DNA from: Chaetoderma sp. LZ-2023a
Taxonomy: Eukaryota > Mollusca > Caudofoveata > Chaetodermatida > Chaetodermatidae
Length of the DNA: 64,000 nucleotides
Direction of reading: 5' to 3'
Assembly (NCBI GenBank): GCA_034401795.1
Contig: CM067370.1
Coordinates: 100,200,164-100,264,163 of the forward strand
Shown: positions 26,099-38,895 of the stretch, piece after piece
Layout of the letters: every line of letters starts with the position of its first letter
Numbering within the stretch: position 1 is the stretch's first letter
Notes under the pieces: generated by a model
Told to the model about the DNA's origin: nothing
What the model saw: the letters and a program-made list of their open reading frames with translations, nothing else
Databases searched by the model: none
Translations under genes and position numbers: made by a program

Positions 26099-26216
26099 TC
26101 CTTTTATACTACTCGTGACGTTATAGGCCCAGGCTTCATCCAATCATCGGTAGAGCACTAGCCAATCAGCGCGTAGCTAATAATAATGCAGTCAAATGTT
26201 CTAGAACATTCTAGAA
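26099..26216 (-). promoter_or_regulatory. LTR B promoter copy in the solo LTR
   Basis: On the minus strand: a heat-shock element of four perfect alternating TTC/GAA units at 26199-26216, inverted CCAAT-type boxes near 26160, a CRE-like CGTGACGT near 26114, and TATAAAAGG near 26100. Order and spacing follow LTR B. Confidence 0.65.
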
Positions 26217-26667
26217 GTTCTGCGTACACGTGGTTACGACGTCACGGCAATATTTTTGTAGATAATCAAAAGGGGGTTTCCGTGGATAACTCAGCCATTT
26301 CTTAACCGATTTAGAAATGGTTTACAGATTCGGAAAGCCCGTCGAATTCTAGTCTTGATTAATGTCAGATTCGGCGGATACAAGTAATGAGAAAGGATTA
26401 CAATGTACCTACTCGGTATACTAAAAGCGCCATCCTATCTTGGTCATGAAATATGCGCTCTGTCAGAATAGTATTAATAGCATGCGCGCTATGCGCTTTA
26501 ACGAACGTAGTCATTTTTGCGTTTTTTACAACGCGATCTCTCTCATAGGCCCATGTACACTTATAGCTCTCCCCAGAGGGGCGTGTTCAGGGAACGAATC
26601 CAGGACGGGTGGCGCGTAATCAGCTTAGCTGGTATGGCCGGCACCCGACCGGTCGATCCGAACTACA

Positions 26668-27390
26668 ATAATCAGCACGATCTTCCAAGATGGCTACGTT
26701 CCTGATGCATTGAAAATGTGTTTACTGTGTTTAAGAAGCAAGGCAGCGCCATCAGTGCAAAGAACTATAGAGGAATTACAGCTGTTCTAGTGTTAATGAA
26801 GGTCATTGAATCTGTTCTCAAGCAAAGGATTAGTAATAAGATTTCTGAAGTTAAAAAATCCCACCAAAGGGGATTTACAGCTAGTATGTCACCAATGAAT
26901 GCTGCCCTACTTGTAAAAGAATTTTACAGAGAATCCAAGGATAGTGAAAGTACTGCTAAGTTAATCTTTCTTGATGCCAAAGCAGCCTTTGACGTCGTTG
27001 ACCACTCACAACTACTGTGTATGTTATTTCATCCAGGTTTCGATGATAAACACTGGAAATTAATCCAGAGCATGCATGTGGGTGCACCTTCCATAGTGAA
27101 ATGGAGAGGAAGGCAATGAGACCCCTTTGACATAGAGCAGCGTGTTAAGCAAGAGTCCTTAGCACCGATTTCTATAAACTTCACATAGATCGATTATTAC
27201 ACAGATTAGAAGCCACTAAAAATTGTGCACGCGTTGGGAATATAGTGTTCAACAATAGTATGTGTACAGATTATATCTGGTTAATGAGTTCTGATGTAAT
27301 CAGTGCACAGATCCTCATCAATATCGCCACAGACTATGCTACCAGCTGCAACCTACAAAGTGTTTTGTTGTCAATTTACTGAACTGTCAA
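26668..27390 (+). mobile_element. LINE reverse-transcriptase fragment
   Basis: Immediately at the LTR border the frame reads IISTIFQDGYVPDALK, the start of a non-LTR RT. A frame of 133 codons (26718-27119) follows, with NYRGITAVLVLMKVIESVLK, QRGFTASMSPMNAALLV and the catalytic LIFLDAKAAFDVVDH. Decayed palm sequence (WLMSSDVISAQILINIATDY) runs to about 27380. There are at least two frame breaks. It appears to be the same family as the LINE at 46880-48180, and is cut by the CA-rich tract. Confidence 0.75.
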
Positions 27391-27397
27391 AAGGACG

Positions 27398-27482
27398 AAC
27401 AAAACACACACGCACACACGCAGGCACACACACAGGCACACATGCAGGCACACACGCATGCGCGCATGCACGCACGCACACA
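27398..27482. repeat. (CACACG/CAGG)n microsatellite
   Basis: Interrupted CA repeat with ACACGCAGGCACACACACAG units. Frames on both strands give Cys/Ala or Thr/His strings, which are artefacts. Confidence 0.9.
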
Positions 27483-27591
27483 ATCCATTGCTCCTCCTTC
27501 ACAATGAAAAGATGCCCTCAAAGATAGTAAGCATGCATGTATGATTACTGTATTCTGCGGCTGTAGTAGTAAAAACATCATGTAGCTGCAA

Positions 27592-28904
27592 TCAGTCTGT
27601 CTTCGCTTTTGCCCACTGTGTCTTGTCCTCAGCCGAACTCCTTCTTGACTTGAGTATACCAAGTCCTGCTTTCTTGAGGTCACCTCGTAGCACGCTAACC
27701 AGATTTATACAATGGCGTCCACGCCTGGCTTTGCATTTGCTGGCTCCGAGTAGGGCGAATTCCAAGGCTCTCTGTGCTGGTGTCTCTTCTGGCATCTTTA
27801 GCACTTGGCCAAACATGGACCATCTTTGCTGGGCAACTTTTCCAAACAGCGGCAACGTATTACACATCTTGTACTGTGCATCATTGGAAATTATACTGTC
27901 TTGCAATCGGTGTCCAGTGATGGTGCGCAGGTGTTTGCGGTGGCAGGCATCGAGTTTGTCTAGAGCTGCCTTTGGAGCTGCCAAGCTTTTACAGTTATAC
28001 AGCATCAATGATACGCAGGTTGCATTGTATAAACGTAGCCTTTTTATCAAGGGCATCTTTGATCTACGAGTCCATAGCTTCCAGAAGGACTGGAAAGCTA
28101 TGTTCCCCATACCGCGGTGTGCAGCAATGTCAGCAGTACTGCAAAGAATTGTACTTTTCCTCCATAGTTCGCCACCACGAAGTGGATCATCATTTTCTTT
28201 AGTTTCATTCTTTGGAGATAGGTATATGTGGATGAACTTTGGATTCGTTCATAAAGAGATTCTCAATTTTTAGTTTGCTGGCAGCTATTAGGAGAAGTTC
28301 ATCAATGGGTTTTTTTCTCGTCTATGAAGTCCACGGCGTCGACATATTCCATTCTCTAGCGGCATACCTAGTATTGACACTGGGGGTTTGGTCTTGTGGA
28401 ACCTTCCCACATGGATTTCAATGCAGCAGCAAGGTAACAGGTGAAACGCATCGGAGATAGAACATCTCCTTGTTGGGAGCTGATTGATATCTCAAACTCT
28501 ACAGACTTCACTGACTTGACTCATACTCTCAGCTTGGTGTGTGCAAGCAGTAGTCTCACTAGTCATAGCTCATCTTCACTGCAACAGGCCTGGCATAGTA
28601 CATCTAGGATCTTTGAGCATTTAATTGTCTCGATGGCTCGTGACATGTCAATGCTCGGTTTGTGGAAATTCCAGTGTTTGGACATGACTACTGGTACAAG
28701 CATGCGCCGAGCCCATACAATGTCTGCACAGCTGCGTCCACGTTTGAAGCCATTTTGACATGATCTGGTGAAGTAATCGATTTTGTCTCGGATGCGGCAT
28801 AGAGTAACATTAGATGGGATTTTGGGTGTGCTGTTGAGGAGTACAATGGGCCGCAGATTGGCTGGTTGACCAGGTGGCTTCTTGGGCTTGGCTAGTGTGA
28901 TAGG
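27592..28904 (-). mobile_element. LINE, RT to C-terminus, minus strand, decayed
   Basis: Reading down from 28904: PITLAKPKKPPGQPANLRPI at the LTR border (RT block), FKRGRSCADIVWARRML near 28750, a decayed QGDVLSP box near 28490, then a C-terminal frame 28110-27592 with WKLWTRRSKMPLIKRLRLYN, ACHRKHLRTITGHR and FGQVLKMPEETPAQRALE. The last parts are typical of LINEs whose C-terminus resembles that of RTE- or Vingi-like elements; I cannot fix the clade. Several stops and frameshifts make it inactive. Its 5' part is cut off by LTR element B. Confidence 0.75.
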
Positions 28905-29342
28905 TGTAGTTCGGATTGACCGGTCAGATACCGACCATACCAGCTCAGCTGGGTACGCACCGCCCATCCTGGATTCGTTTCCTGAACACGCCCCTTACAT
29001 ACATAAGCGTGTATAGGCCTATGGGAGAGATAGCGTGTCGAAAAACGACTAAGTTCGTTAAAATGCATGATGCGCATGCACGCTAGGACGCTGTTTAATT
29101 GGAGCACGTAGTTACGGCCTAGATAGGATGGTGCTTTTAGTGTACCGAGATGATACCCATAATCCTTATTGATTGCCTGTTCTCGTTAAATCTGGCATTA
29201 ATCAAGACCAGAATTCACCGGGCTTTTCAAATCTGTAAACCATTTCAAAATCGGTTGTGAAATGGCTGAGTTATCTAGGGAAAACTCTTCATGATTATCT
29301 TCAAAATATTGCCATGACGTCATAACCACGTGGATGCAAAGC

Positions 29343-29365
29343 TTCTAGAATATTCCAGAACGTTC
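29343..29365 (+). promoter_or_regulatory. Heat-shock element in 5' LTR B
   Basis: Five perfect alternating units TTC, GAA, TTC, GAA, TTC start at 29343, 29348, 29353, 29358 and 29363, exactly 5 bp apart. This is the binding pattern for trimeric HSF. It sits about 90 bp upstream of TATAAAAGG. All five units are also perfect in the 3' LTR although spacer bases differ, and four are perfect in the solo LTR. Confidence 0.75.
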
Positions 29366-29435
29366 GACTGCGCTATTATTAGCTGCGCGCTGATTGGCTC
29401 TTGCTCGAATGATGATTTGATGAAGCCTGCGCCTG

Positions 29436-29459
29436 TGACGTCACGAGGAGTATAAAAGG
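29436..29459 (+). promoter_or_regulatory. CRE plus TATA promoter of 5' LTR B
   Basis: TGACGTCA (29436-29443), 7 bp, TATAAAAGG (29451-29459). Inverted CCAAT (GATTGGCT) is 40 bp upstream. Transcription probably starts near 29480-29490 around TCGAGAGCAT, which LTR A shares. Confidence 0.75.
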
Positions 29460-32400
29460 AGAAGCGATCCAGTGATCGAGAGCATCTTCAGCCAGGGGCC
29501 AAACAGGTTGGATCTGTACCAGCTATTACAAGCGCGACAGACAATACGCGTCTTCCTTGGCTATGTGTCGGGTTTTTATCATGTAGCATGCAGTTCTCCA
29601 ACCCAACGCACTAAAACAATTTTGTAACTCCCCATTTACGGGAGTAATTTGGAACTTCTGATAATTGTTCACGAATACCAACAGCTACATTCGGAACACA
29701 AATTTGCAGTGAGGCCTTTACCGGCTGAATAGACGAGTCTACAGATGTAGAGACGGGATGTTCTTTGATGGATGACTCGCCGGATCTGCCAGCCACGCCT
29801 AAAAGTGGTATTTCAATCGCCGCCGCACTCATATCGTGTCGGTTCTTTCAACTTTCGACTGCAGCAAGTAAACTCTGCCCAGTGCGTCTTCAGACCTGGC
29901 TGACGTACCCAGCACCGTGAAGCTTTATTTTGTATCCTCGTTTGCCTCTAACAACCCCCGCTAGTGACGGGTTGTTTACAACTTCCATCCGTGCCATCAG
30001 TGTACGGGAACTTTCTTCACCACGTAGACTATCGTATCTTTTACTGACTGCTCGTTAGACATTCTGTTAGGCCTACAGCACTAAGCGATGTACTCCCATG
30101 TGTTCTTGCGGAAGTCTTGTTTGCGGAAAACAGCTTGCAGGAACCAACCTGCGGGAACTTTCCAGCTTCCGGAGAGCGCATCATTTCACGTCGACTACGG
30201 ATCAACGTATCAATTTCAGTAACATGGTAGCCTAACTTAGGAATGACTACCAAGTATTCAAGTAACTATACTTCACGGTTTAATTATTTCTCTATATACG
30301 GTTTTGTTAATTATATTGTATCCGCAATAACGGTCCCGATGACTAAAAGGAACCGTAACGGTTTTAGGACCGCTAGTTATAATTTCTGTATTTGTTGATA
30401 ATTATTCTCATTTTCCTCAATGTGTTGCTAACCGCACTATAGTAGGTTCGTTAACCTGTACTGTTATATATGTCTTGATCATTTGACACCGTATTGATTG
30501 TTCTGGTTAGATTATGTATATATATAGCCAGTGGCCATCCGTTCATATGTTTTGTTTATTCATAGAAAATATAGGACTGCAGTGCACGTAGGAAACACTA
30601 TACAGCAACACTTATATATGCAGCACTTTCTCCTGCCACCAACAATTTTTCGCTGTCCGTGCTATAACTCTGTTTAGCCCGGCATGCTACTGACTAAACC
30701 TTTTCTATTCAGCTCAATAGGATAGGTTCAAAATGATTAGAGACACTTTCTTCATTGCATACTGTGTAATATACTCTTCTCTTCCGGTAGTGCAATAATC
30801 TAGCCCCTCACTCCAGTAAGACTCATAAGTAACGTTTTGTCTCTCTTCGTGTTCTACTCAGCCTTGTGGCTTCTTAATTGTTTGGATGTCCCCATCCGCA
30901 CCATGGGCTGATCCAATTCTGGGAAACTATTGGGGTTTCCGAGCGGTGATGGCTGGGGTGTGGTGTTACATACACATTCCCATGTATCTTCGGATACTTA
31001 GTAGTTAGCACTTTAAGCCAGTGTAGGAAAGCACTGCGAAAACACATCTATTAATTATTATCTTATTTACTGACAATCCTCCCGCACCGCAGTGCAAAAC
31101 TGGCAACTTGTATATCAACCTAATGACAGGTAAAATGGTTAGTTTCATAGGACTCAGTGACGGGCGAGATGCGCATTCCCACCGAATTCTGTTAAAATAT
31201 CTGGGCATGATATTTAGATCTGCCACGCCCTTGCGGGAAGGACATTTACGTTGGGGATTCATCTCTCTTACCTTCACTATAACGATGGGAGAAATGGTAT
31301 AATAATGCTTTTGTGAAATGTAACCCATGTCTTGTAATGTGTTATGTGGTTGCAGGGTGGGATGTCCGGATTCGTATCCAGTTCGAAGATCCTGATACGT
31401 AACATGTATGAGTGCTGTCTCTAGTATTGATGTCTTGGGGCATCTGTTCTCCGTGACGGCCATGTCTAATAGCTAGGTAGATATCAGCCAGTTGTGGCCT
31501 AAACTAATTCTCATTCTAAAAACAACTAAAAGGAATTAAGCAAAGCAGAAGGCCCGCCGAAATAAAGCGGCAACTACTAATACAGCAAACCAAGAACTAC
31601 ATAAGACGGTGACAAGGGAATCCATCGGGAATCCTCCATCCCGTCTTCAAGTAAAGCAGTGCGCATCCCTATAGTCTTACTAGGTATGGTCTTTTCTTGC
31701 ACTTTGATTGAAATATTAGGGTAGGCCCATTTTTGCCTACCTTTCTTCTTCTGCTTTAAGCAATGGCGACACCTTCCCGAGACGGAGGCCCACACAAGGA
31801 TTCAGCGACGACGGTCCATGCCAGGATAATACTCCTCACCCAAAACTTGCATTAGGAGTAGTGCCCGCGTGAGGCCCATCACTTTTCCTCTGAAATAACC
31901 TTCTTCATTTCAGCTTAGAGGTATAATAACTTATATTAAGTTAACTAGTTAAGTCTTGTGTACGGGAGCCTCCCTTGCGGGGATACCTCTGCGGACCTAC
32001 GGGTCTGTGTGGTACCTCCGGGAGCCCCATGTTTAAAAGTTCATCTACCTGTCTCTATGGCTCGTATTTTCGTATTTTCGTATGCTCTTATTTTTATCTT
32101 AGTTTTATCTAGCATATTTTTAATTGTTTAGGTAAACTCATAGTATAGACTTATATTTTTAGTTGACCAAATCAAATCTTGTAAGTCCAGAGATCATGAA
32201 ATTGCTATGGACAGGCATACTGGTGACACAAACTCGTGGGATGAGACCATTGTGTTTAACGTTCGCGATGATGGTCTCACGGCCCCACTGGAACGATTGA
32301 GTTCCACCAGCCCTAGGAGCCAGATTTTGTTTCCCGCAGGGTAGTCTCGTACAAGGTCCATCACCCTGAGACCAGATGCTAACCAGTGTCATCACTCGTC

Positions 32401-32469
32401 ATGCACTTGCGGCGCGGCGAGTCGACATGATACACCAGAACGGTCCGACACTACCCGGCGAGCTACAAG

Positions 32470-32487
32470 TGGCGCCCGATGTGGGGC
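32470..32487 (+). other. Primer binding site of element B
   Basis: TGGCGCCCGATGTGGGGC starts two bases after the LTR end. It matches 16 of 18 bases of the complement of the insect-type tRNA-Lys 3' end as I remember it, so tRNA-Lys is the likely primer. Confidence 0.75.
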
Positions 32488-32518
32488 CCGACGAACATAA
32501 GTAACGTGCAGCGAACTC

Positions 32519-34235
32519 ATGCCCACACCATATAGTGAGATTACTTCAATACCATCTCTGTTTAGCGAGGACTCCCTCGATCATGAGGTAGCCTCATACG
32601 ACGGATTCTCAGCACACATGCTCACCGACTATGCCAGAGATTCAGCGGAATCAACAACTCTATTATCAAAATTATAGCATTATAACCTGTTTTTGCCTGT
32701 TAGCGATGGCACCTTTCGAGATGCCTCACAGGCGGGAACAGATTTCAGAACCATATCGGACATCCGCGACAGGCCAACACCAACAGGGCCCAATCGTGGA
32801 TGACTCCAACAAAGACCCGAGTACGGGCATATCTACAGCCCTTCAGACTACTATCGTTCACCCATGTCATCTATGGAAATTGCATGGCCGGGTGATAATC
32901 CACAACATAGACAACCTCCCGCACCACCCCATTCTAGTGAAACAATGTACTCAAGGGGATTATCGCGGCAATATCGGGAGGAATCGGCACCACCGTTTCG
33001 CCGGTATATCAGTCATGCGACACATCACAACCGTCAGCCGACAGCACCACCGCCATATGAGGAAAGATCGCGCGATCTTCACAATAATCCGCCTCCCGCC
33101 CATAGACCCATGCCGGTCTATAACTCTACAATTGGGCGGACTAATTAAATTGGAGTACGCGTGTCCTGGCTCCTCGGCATCGGCTTTGACGAGAAACACT
33201 GACACAACCACCATCTGCACTATGACCAACCTCAGTACAATCCTCAACTTCGCAGATACCCGCACCACCCAGATTTCAACCACTGCATTCTTCCCGCGGT
33301 CTTGGCCGAGTCATCCTCCCTCCCGAATTTAGTGGGGAGAATGACTGGACCAATCACAAGATACAGTTCGACATCCTAAGTCGAACAAACCATTGGGACG
33401 ATCGACAAATGGGTGAATATCTCGCCGCAAAACTTTCTGGAAAAGCCCTTCAAGTTCTTGCGGATCTGGGAACGGATTACACACCCACCTACACATAGTT
33501 GGAACGAGCACTGATGGAGCGATTTGGCGACACATCCCTCGGAGAAACCAGTCGTCTTCAACTTAAAAATCTTCGACGACGAGCGGGAGAAACTTTTCCT
33601 GAGTTAGCTAGCCAAATTATGAGGCTAGTCACAGGGGCCTATTCGAGCACCAATACAGAGGGCATGATTCATTTGCATCTCGACACCTTCATCTTTGCAT
33701 TAAGAGTGAACCCGCCCTGAAAGAAAATTGTTTCTCAGTGACCACGGAAGCTTGGCCCAATTACCGGCAACCGCGGTACGCATTGAAAACTTTCTGGAGC
33801 GGGAAAAGAATACCCGACGCCAACTCCATCCTATCAATGAGATAGAGGGTGCAGCTATCGCCCCGCCCGCTAGTGCTCCCCCCCCCCAGATCATCAACAC
33901 CAACCACACAGACACCACCACCATCGGATGTGCAGAATTCTAATCAAAATCAAGTGCCTGGAGGAAGGGGTCGTGCCCGTAGAGGAATGTACAATGGAGC
34001 CCCCAGTCGCGGGAACCAGCGAAATAACAACAACAATGGCAACGTGAGAGATTGGATAGAAGAGATTAACAAACAAATCTCCACACTCACTAATTTGGTT
34101 ACAAGACTCAGTACCAACCTCGCCACCACACAGTTTAGGACAGCAAACACCACCAACACCAACACCTGTTTCGGATGCGGTCAGCCAGGACATTGGAGGG
34201 AGCAGTGTCCTAACCGACCTCCCTCTACAACGTAG
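32519..34235 (+). pseudogene. gag region of element B (fossil)
   Basis: Starts with MPTPYSEITS shortly after the primer site. The middle (about 33340-33720) looks like a Retrotrans_gag domain with ETSRLQLKNLRRRAGETFPE. The end has a clean CCHC zinc knuckle, CFGCGQPGHWREQC, at about 34168-34209. The product would be the structural precursor of a virus-like particle. The region is broken in a few places and is a fossil. Confidence 0.85.
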
Positions 34236-34750
34236 CATGCTGCAACTGGAGAAACAGTCAAACTCCTAAGGGCACCGAATCACACAGAGCCACTTCGGTG
34301 CCCGTATCCGCCTCCCGGCTCAACTGCGGCTTTCACGTGACAACGTTCAGTGGCTAACCATCATCCACAGAAATCAGCTTTCACACCAACACCAAAATGC
34401 ACGGCTTCACATGTGTCAGTGCCCCACCCGTAGCAAGGACATCCCCCTCTTTTTCCGCACACGACAAGCATTCCTTCCTATGTAAAACGGTAGTGGTAGG
34501 TTGTAGCACCTCCGCTGATACAACGTTTTTGAAAGCACCACGTCCCGCCACCAAGGCACTAGATTCTCGGTGCCCTCTGGTGGTATGCAGAACATCACCC
34601 CCGCCAGCATCATCTTCCGTATCCACAGACAGTAGCGATTCAGGAGAGACGATTCACTCCGCCTCATGGATCCCCAAGCGCCGACATAAACGGAGGAACG
34701 CACGTCCTTGGTGACATCATTGTTTCTTCTGCGCTTCACCAAAGCATCCT

Positions 34751-37700
34751 ATGAAGCATTGTAGGAAATGGCTTGCACAGATAGAGCTTATCTGTCATCC
34801 CATACGCGCCGGCGTCTACACTAATACTGCCTACACCGAAACAGCAACAACACCACCACCATTGCTACCCCCAGCTCCGTCTTCATCACCGTCTTCACAC
34901 CAGCGGCGACGACGGGCTGGCCCTTTTCTCACTCAGCCATCCACAAGCATACAAGAAGCAATACAGAAACAGTCGGAATATATACAGAATGATGCTGATC
35001 CAATACCATTATCACGGACCGAATCATTGGAAACTCTTCTGCAGGTACATCGCAAAGTAATCTACAAATGTGCCTCTCTGTTTAGTGGCATTTCCACTAG
35101 TGCCACCGGTGCTTCTATCACAGTATTTAACCAGCGCTTATATGAGAGCATCCCACCTCATAAGAAGCCTCCCCTTAAGCCTATAAATATTTACCTACAG
35201 ACGGCTACAGGAGCCGATGTACCCATAGCCGGTGTAGTTAATTTAGTTATCCAAATAGAGGAAATGCAATTCATTCGGAGAGTTGTCATCGCCTCTATTC
35301 ATAACGATGCCCTACTTGGCTCTGATTTCCTCAGTGCCAGCGACGCCATCATACACTGCAGACAACAGGAACTCGACATACACGGACGACGAATACCTCT
35401 CGGACCAACGTCATCATTGTACGACATGTGTGCGGTAATATTATCGAGTACCGCCACAGTTGAGCCGGGACAGGAACAGATCTTATGGGCCACCGCACCA
35501 CAGTTAGGAAGCAACACACACATCTCCATGCTGAAACCCGACCCTGATTAAATGATCGCCTCACAATGCGCAAGTCCCCGCATAATAGTGGACACTACTA
35601 ATAAGGAAAAAATACTTTTTAGAGTGTTCAATGGTCCCGCAGATCCCATCACTCTGGAACACGGAGTACGCTGTGGCCATTTAGTGGACATAATCTCATT
35701 GGAATCACCTGCACTTTCTGACACAACACCGCAAATGACTGATGATTTACCCGAACATTTACATGATTTATATCTACGTGCCATCGTTGGATTACTGCAA
35801 TCACAAAAACGAGAAATTCGGAAACTACTACATAAATATTGTGATAGTTTTTCCTCCAGACACATGGATCTCGGAGAAACCCATCTCGTACGACACTCCA
35901 TCGATACAGCCAATAATTGCCCGTACAACAACCGGTACGACGTCTTCCCATTCACAAGGAAGCAGAAGCACACCAACAAGTGAACAACATGTTGTGGACT
36001 GGTATTATTGAACCTTCAGTATCCCCATGCAGGCAAAAAGGACGGAACCTTGCAGTTTTGTATAGACTACTGCCACCTTAATGATCTTAGCATTAAAGAC
36101 GCTTATCCGTTACCATTGATAGATCAGGCCTTGGATTCCGTGTCCGGAGTCAAGTGTTTTGTACCCTTGACTTAGCTAGCGGTTACTGGCAAGTAGCCAT
36201 GGATGAAGCTGATATGGAAAAGACGGCATTCGTTTGTAAGGACGGCCTTTTCCAATTCCACAAGATGCCCTACGGGTTGTGCAATGCACCCGGAACTTTT
36301 GAATGACTCATTGAGCAGGTATTAACCACCCTGCAATGGGAGATCTGTCTCTATTACATCGATGACGTAATAGTCTTTGGACCTACGTTTGAGCAAACCT
36401 TGATAGATTTGGACACCGTGCTCTCACGATTCCGCACGGCCAATTTGAAACTCAAACCGATGAAATGTCATCTCTTCAGACAGAGCGTTGAGTTCCTGGG
36501 ACACGTCATATCCGGTAATGGAGTGGCTACACAGCCATCGAAAACTAAGGCAGTAGCAGAGTATCCTCGGCCCTCTTCAGTTACGGAGACATGGAGTTTC
36601 CTTGGCCTATTCCAGTACTATCGCTGTTACATCCGACATTTCAGCAAGATTGCTTCACCCCTCTACAAGATCACTGAGAAAGATCGACCATTTGAGTGGA
36701 CGAGTGACTGTGAAGGCCCCTTCAGGGCGCGAAAGGAACTCTTGACGACCGCCCCAATTCTTGCTCATCCTAGTCCAAACCTCGATTTCATCTTAGACAC
36801 TGACGCGTCAGCTTTCGCTATAGGCGCGGTTCTATCTCAGGTCACCGAAGACGGAACAGAGCAGGTGTTGAGTTATGGTTCACGTACTCTGAATAAAATG
36901 GAGAGAAGATATGCTACCACCAAGCGTGAACTATTGGCGGCGGTCCATTTCGTCAAGTATTATAAGCACTTTCTGTACGGGCACCCTTTTACACTCCATA
37001 CAGACCATGCCTTGCTACGGTGGCTCAGGAACTAAAAAAATCCGGAGGGCCAGGTAGCGAGATGGGAGGAATCCCTGCAGGCCTATAACTTTAACGTTGT
37101 TCACCGTCCCGGCAAATTGCATGGAAATGCTGATGCCCTTATCAGAATCAGCACGGAGGCTGAACACGAAGAGGCCGCCACCATGACACAGTCAACACAG
37201 CCATCTCTGGAGTTCCCCTTGTTGTGGTGCACAGAGTGGAATCCGGAGAGAATCGCACACTACCAAACAACAGACGTGATGACATGGAATATATACGCGT
37301 GGATTCAGGAGGGGTTACGTCCTCCTAAGGAATCGGTAACACCCTTATCCACCATGGCAAAATATTATTACCACTGGTTCGAAGAATGTCAATTAATAAA
37401 TAACGTTCTATACATTAATAACCGTTTGGTAGTTCCGGAAAACAACTACATGATAACGCCAGACATCTGGCCGTGGAAAGGACTGTTGCCCGTATCAAAC
37501 TGAGATTCCACTGGATCGGGATTCGCGATAGTGTCAAGGCATGGGTTGCCAAATGTATCCCATGCCAAAAACGCGCTGTTGGCCAACACCATATCGCACC
37601 ATCTCAAATTAAGATTGTTGGTGCACCGTGGGAGCGAGTGGCTATCGACGTGCTCGGACCCTTGAATACGATGGATGATGGAAATAAATACATCCTCGTG

Positions 37701-38895
37701 TTACAGGATTATTTTATGAAGTGGGTAGAAGTATTTGCTCTGCCGGACCAAGAAGCATCCACCGTTGCAGAGGTCTTGGCCAGCAATGTGTTCTGCCGCT
37801 TTGGTATGCCTTATGAGTTGCACTCCGATCAAGGAAGTAATTTTGGGAGCCGGCTCATATCAGAGCTCTGCAAATTATTCCATATCGTCAAAACAAGGCA
37901 ACTCCATACCACCCCTGGAGCGACGGGATGGTAGAGAGATTCAACATGTCGAACTCTTGCGGCAAAGGATAGAACAAGCCCATGAGTTAGTGAGAGAAAC
38001 ACTATCCACTGCACACCGGCGGCAAAAGACATGGCACGACCGGAGAGTACATGGAGATCCACATGAAGCAGGAAGAATGGTTTGGGTACACGATTCATGA
38101 TGGTCTGCAAATGTGCCAAGTAAACTGAGTTACCAGTGGAAAGGCCCCTATGTGGTAGTAGGTAAGATGTCGGACGTGACCTACTGCATCCATGCTTCGG
38201 ATGGCATGACCTCAGTCATCCACTTTGATCGACTTAAACCTTGTGTCAGTGACGACCCAGCACCAGAGCTCGGACTGGGCGTTTCTCGTGACACCGGTAC
38301 CCAGACAGATATTTCTATGGAAATTAGTATTCCCCCAGTTAGCGCAGAGCACCGCGGTGCTAGTTCAGCCCCAGTTCTACCAAGCCAGAACATGGATGAA
38401 CAGGCGGCTAACGCTGACGACGATGACGAGATACATACTCGCCATCTCCCTCCTCAGCACAGGTCTACTCGATCTGGAAAGTCGTATCTGAAGAACTTCG
38501 TGTTTGTTTGGTCCAAGGGACCGGATAGAAAAGTTGTTCCTCCGATCTCTTCCCATTCTCACCCACTTCATGCTACGCCCCCCCCCCCCATCATAGAGTT
38601 ACCACAAGCGGAAGCTGAGACTGACCCAAGCCATGCTTCCTGTGGGGTGAAACATGTGGTGAATAGCATGGAAGTGAAGAGGCTGGATGAAGCCTCAGCG
38701 TGTCTAGAGCTGCGGAACTGTACAACAAGGTGTACCCGACCAATTCCCGAAATCGCGAAACTGCAACCCCCCCCAAGGGACACCCTCTCCAATAGTCCCA
38801 CCACAATCACCACTCCAATTCGCATCCCTTATCTACACACCAAGTTCGGACATCACCAGCCCAGTCCATTTCACACTCCACTCGTCGTCTGTTGA
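34751..38895 (+). pseudogene. pol region of element B (fossil)
   Basis: Domain order is that of Ty3/Gypsy. An aspartic-protease-like part lies at about 35070-35480 (ending IHNDALLGSDFLSA). Reverse transcriptase is at about 36010-36780, with the YIDD box near 36353-36367 and FLGHVISGNG. RNase H spans about 36780-37035 (LDTDASAFAIGAVLSQ, HTDHALLRWL). Integrase is at about 37100-38100: CIPCQK of the zinc end, core motifs ERVAIDVLGP and LHSDQGSNFG. A GPY/F module follows at 38113-38250 (QWKGPYVV, HFDRLKPC), then a long acidic and Pro-rich tail with RSTRSGK to 38895. Roughly half a dozen breaks are present. Confidence 0.9.

Larger units (their letters stand above)
14759..26667 (-). mobile_element. 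Solo LTR of family B, split by nested transposons
   Basis: Two minus-strand pieces belong to one LTR. 14759-16928 corresponds to the 3' two-thirds of LTR B and begins at the complement of the CTACA end; 25308-26667 corresponds to the 5' third and ends at GATCCGAACTACA, the complement of TGTAGTTCGG. They join exactly where a TTAA-flanked element (16933-25303) sits. The LTR is bordered by the same 4 bp, ATAA, at 14755-14758 and 26668-26671, a typical Gypsy-sized target duplication. No internal region is present, so it is a solo LTR fossil left by LTR-LTR recombination. Confidence 0.8.
28905..32467 (+). repeat. 5' LTR of element B
   Basis: TGTAGTTCGG to CGAGCTACA, 3563 bp. The promoter lies about 0.5 kb from the start: a CRE and an E-box near 29315-29330, heat-shock element 29343-29365, inverted CCAAT near 29392, CRE 29436-29443 and TATA 29451-29459. 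More than 3 kb of LTR would therefore be transcribed leader. Several AATAAA-poor, AT-rich stretches and short frames occur in it, none convincing. Confidence 0.9.

Noticed and set aside
27592-28273. 216-codon plus-strand frame opposite the LINE
   Set aside because: The minus strand carries the RT and C-terminal motifs; the plus-strand frame is its shadow.
31005-31463. 152-codon minus-strand frame inside the 5' LTR of element B
   Set aside because: It is antisense within the LTR leader, has no recognised domain, and the related sequence in the solo LTR (about 15500-16300) does not keep it open.
32631-33332. 233-codon plus-strand frame as a complete separate gene
   Set aside because: It lies in the gag region of element B and overlaps frames with gag similarity; its His/Thr/Ile-rich composition looks like an off-frame reading.
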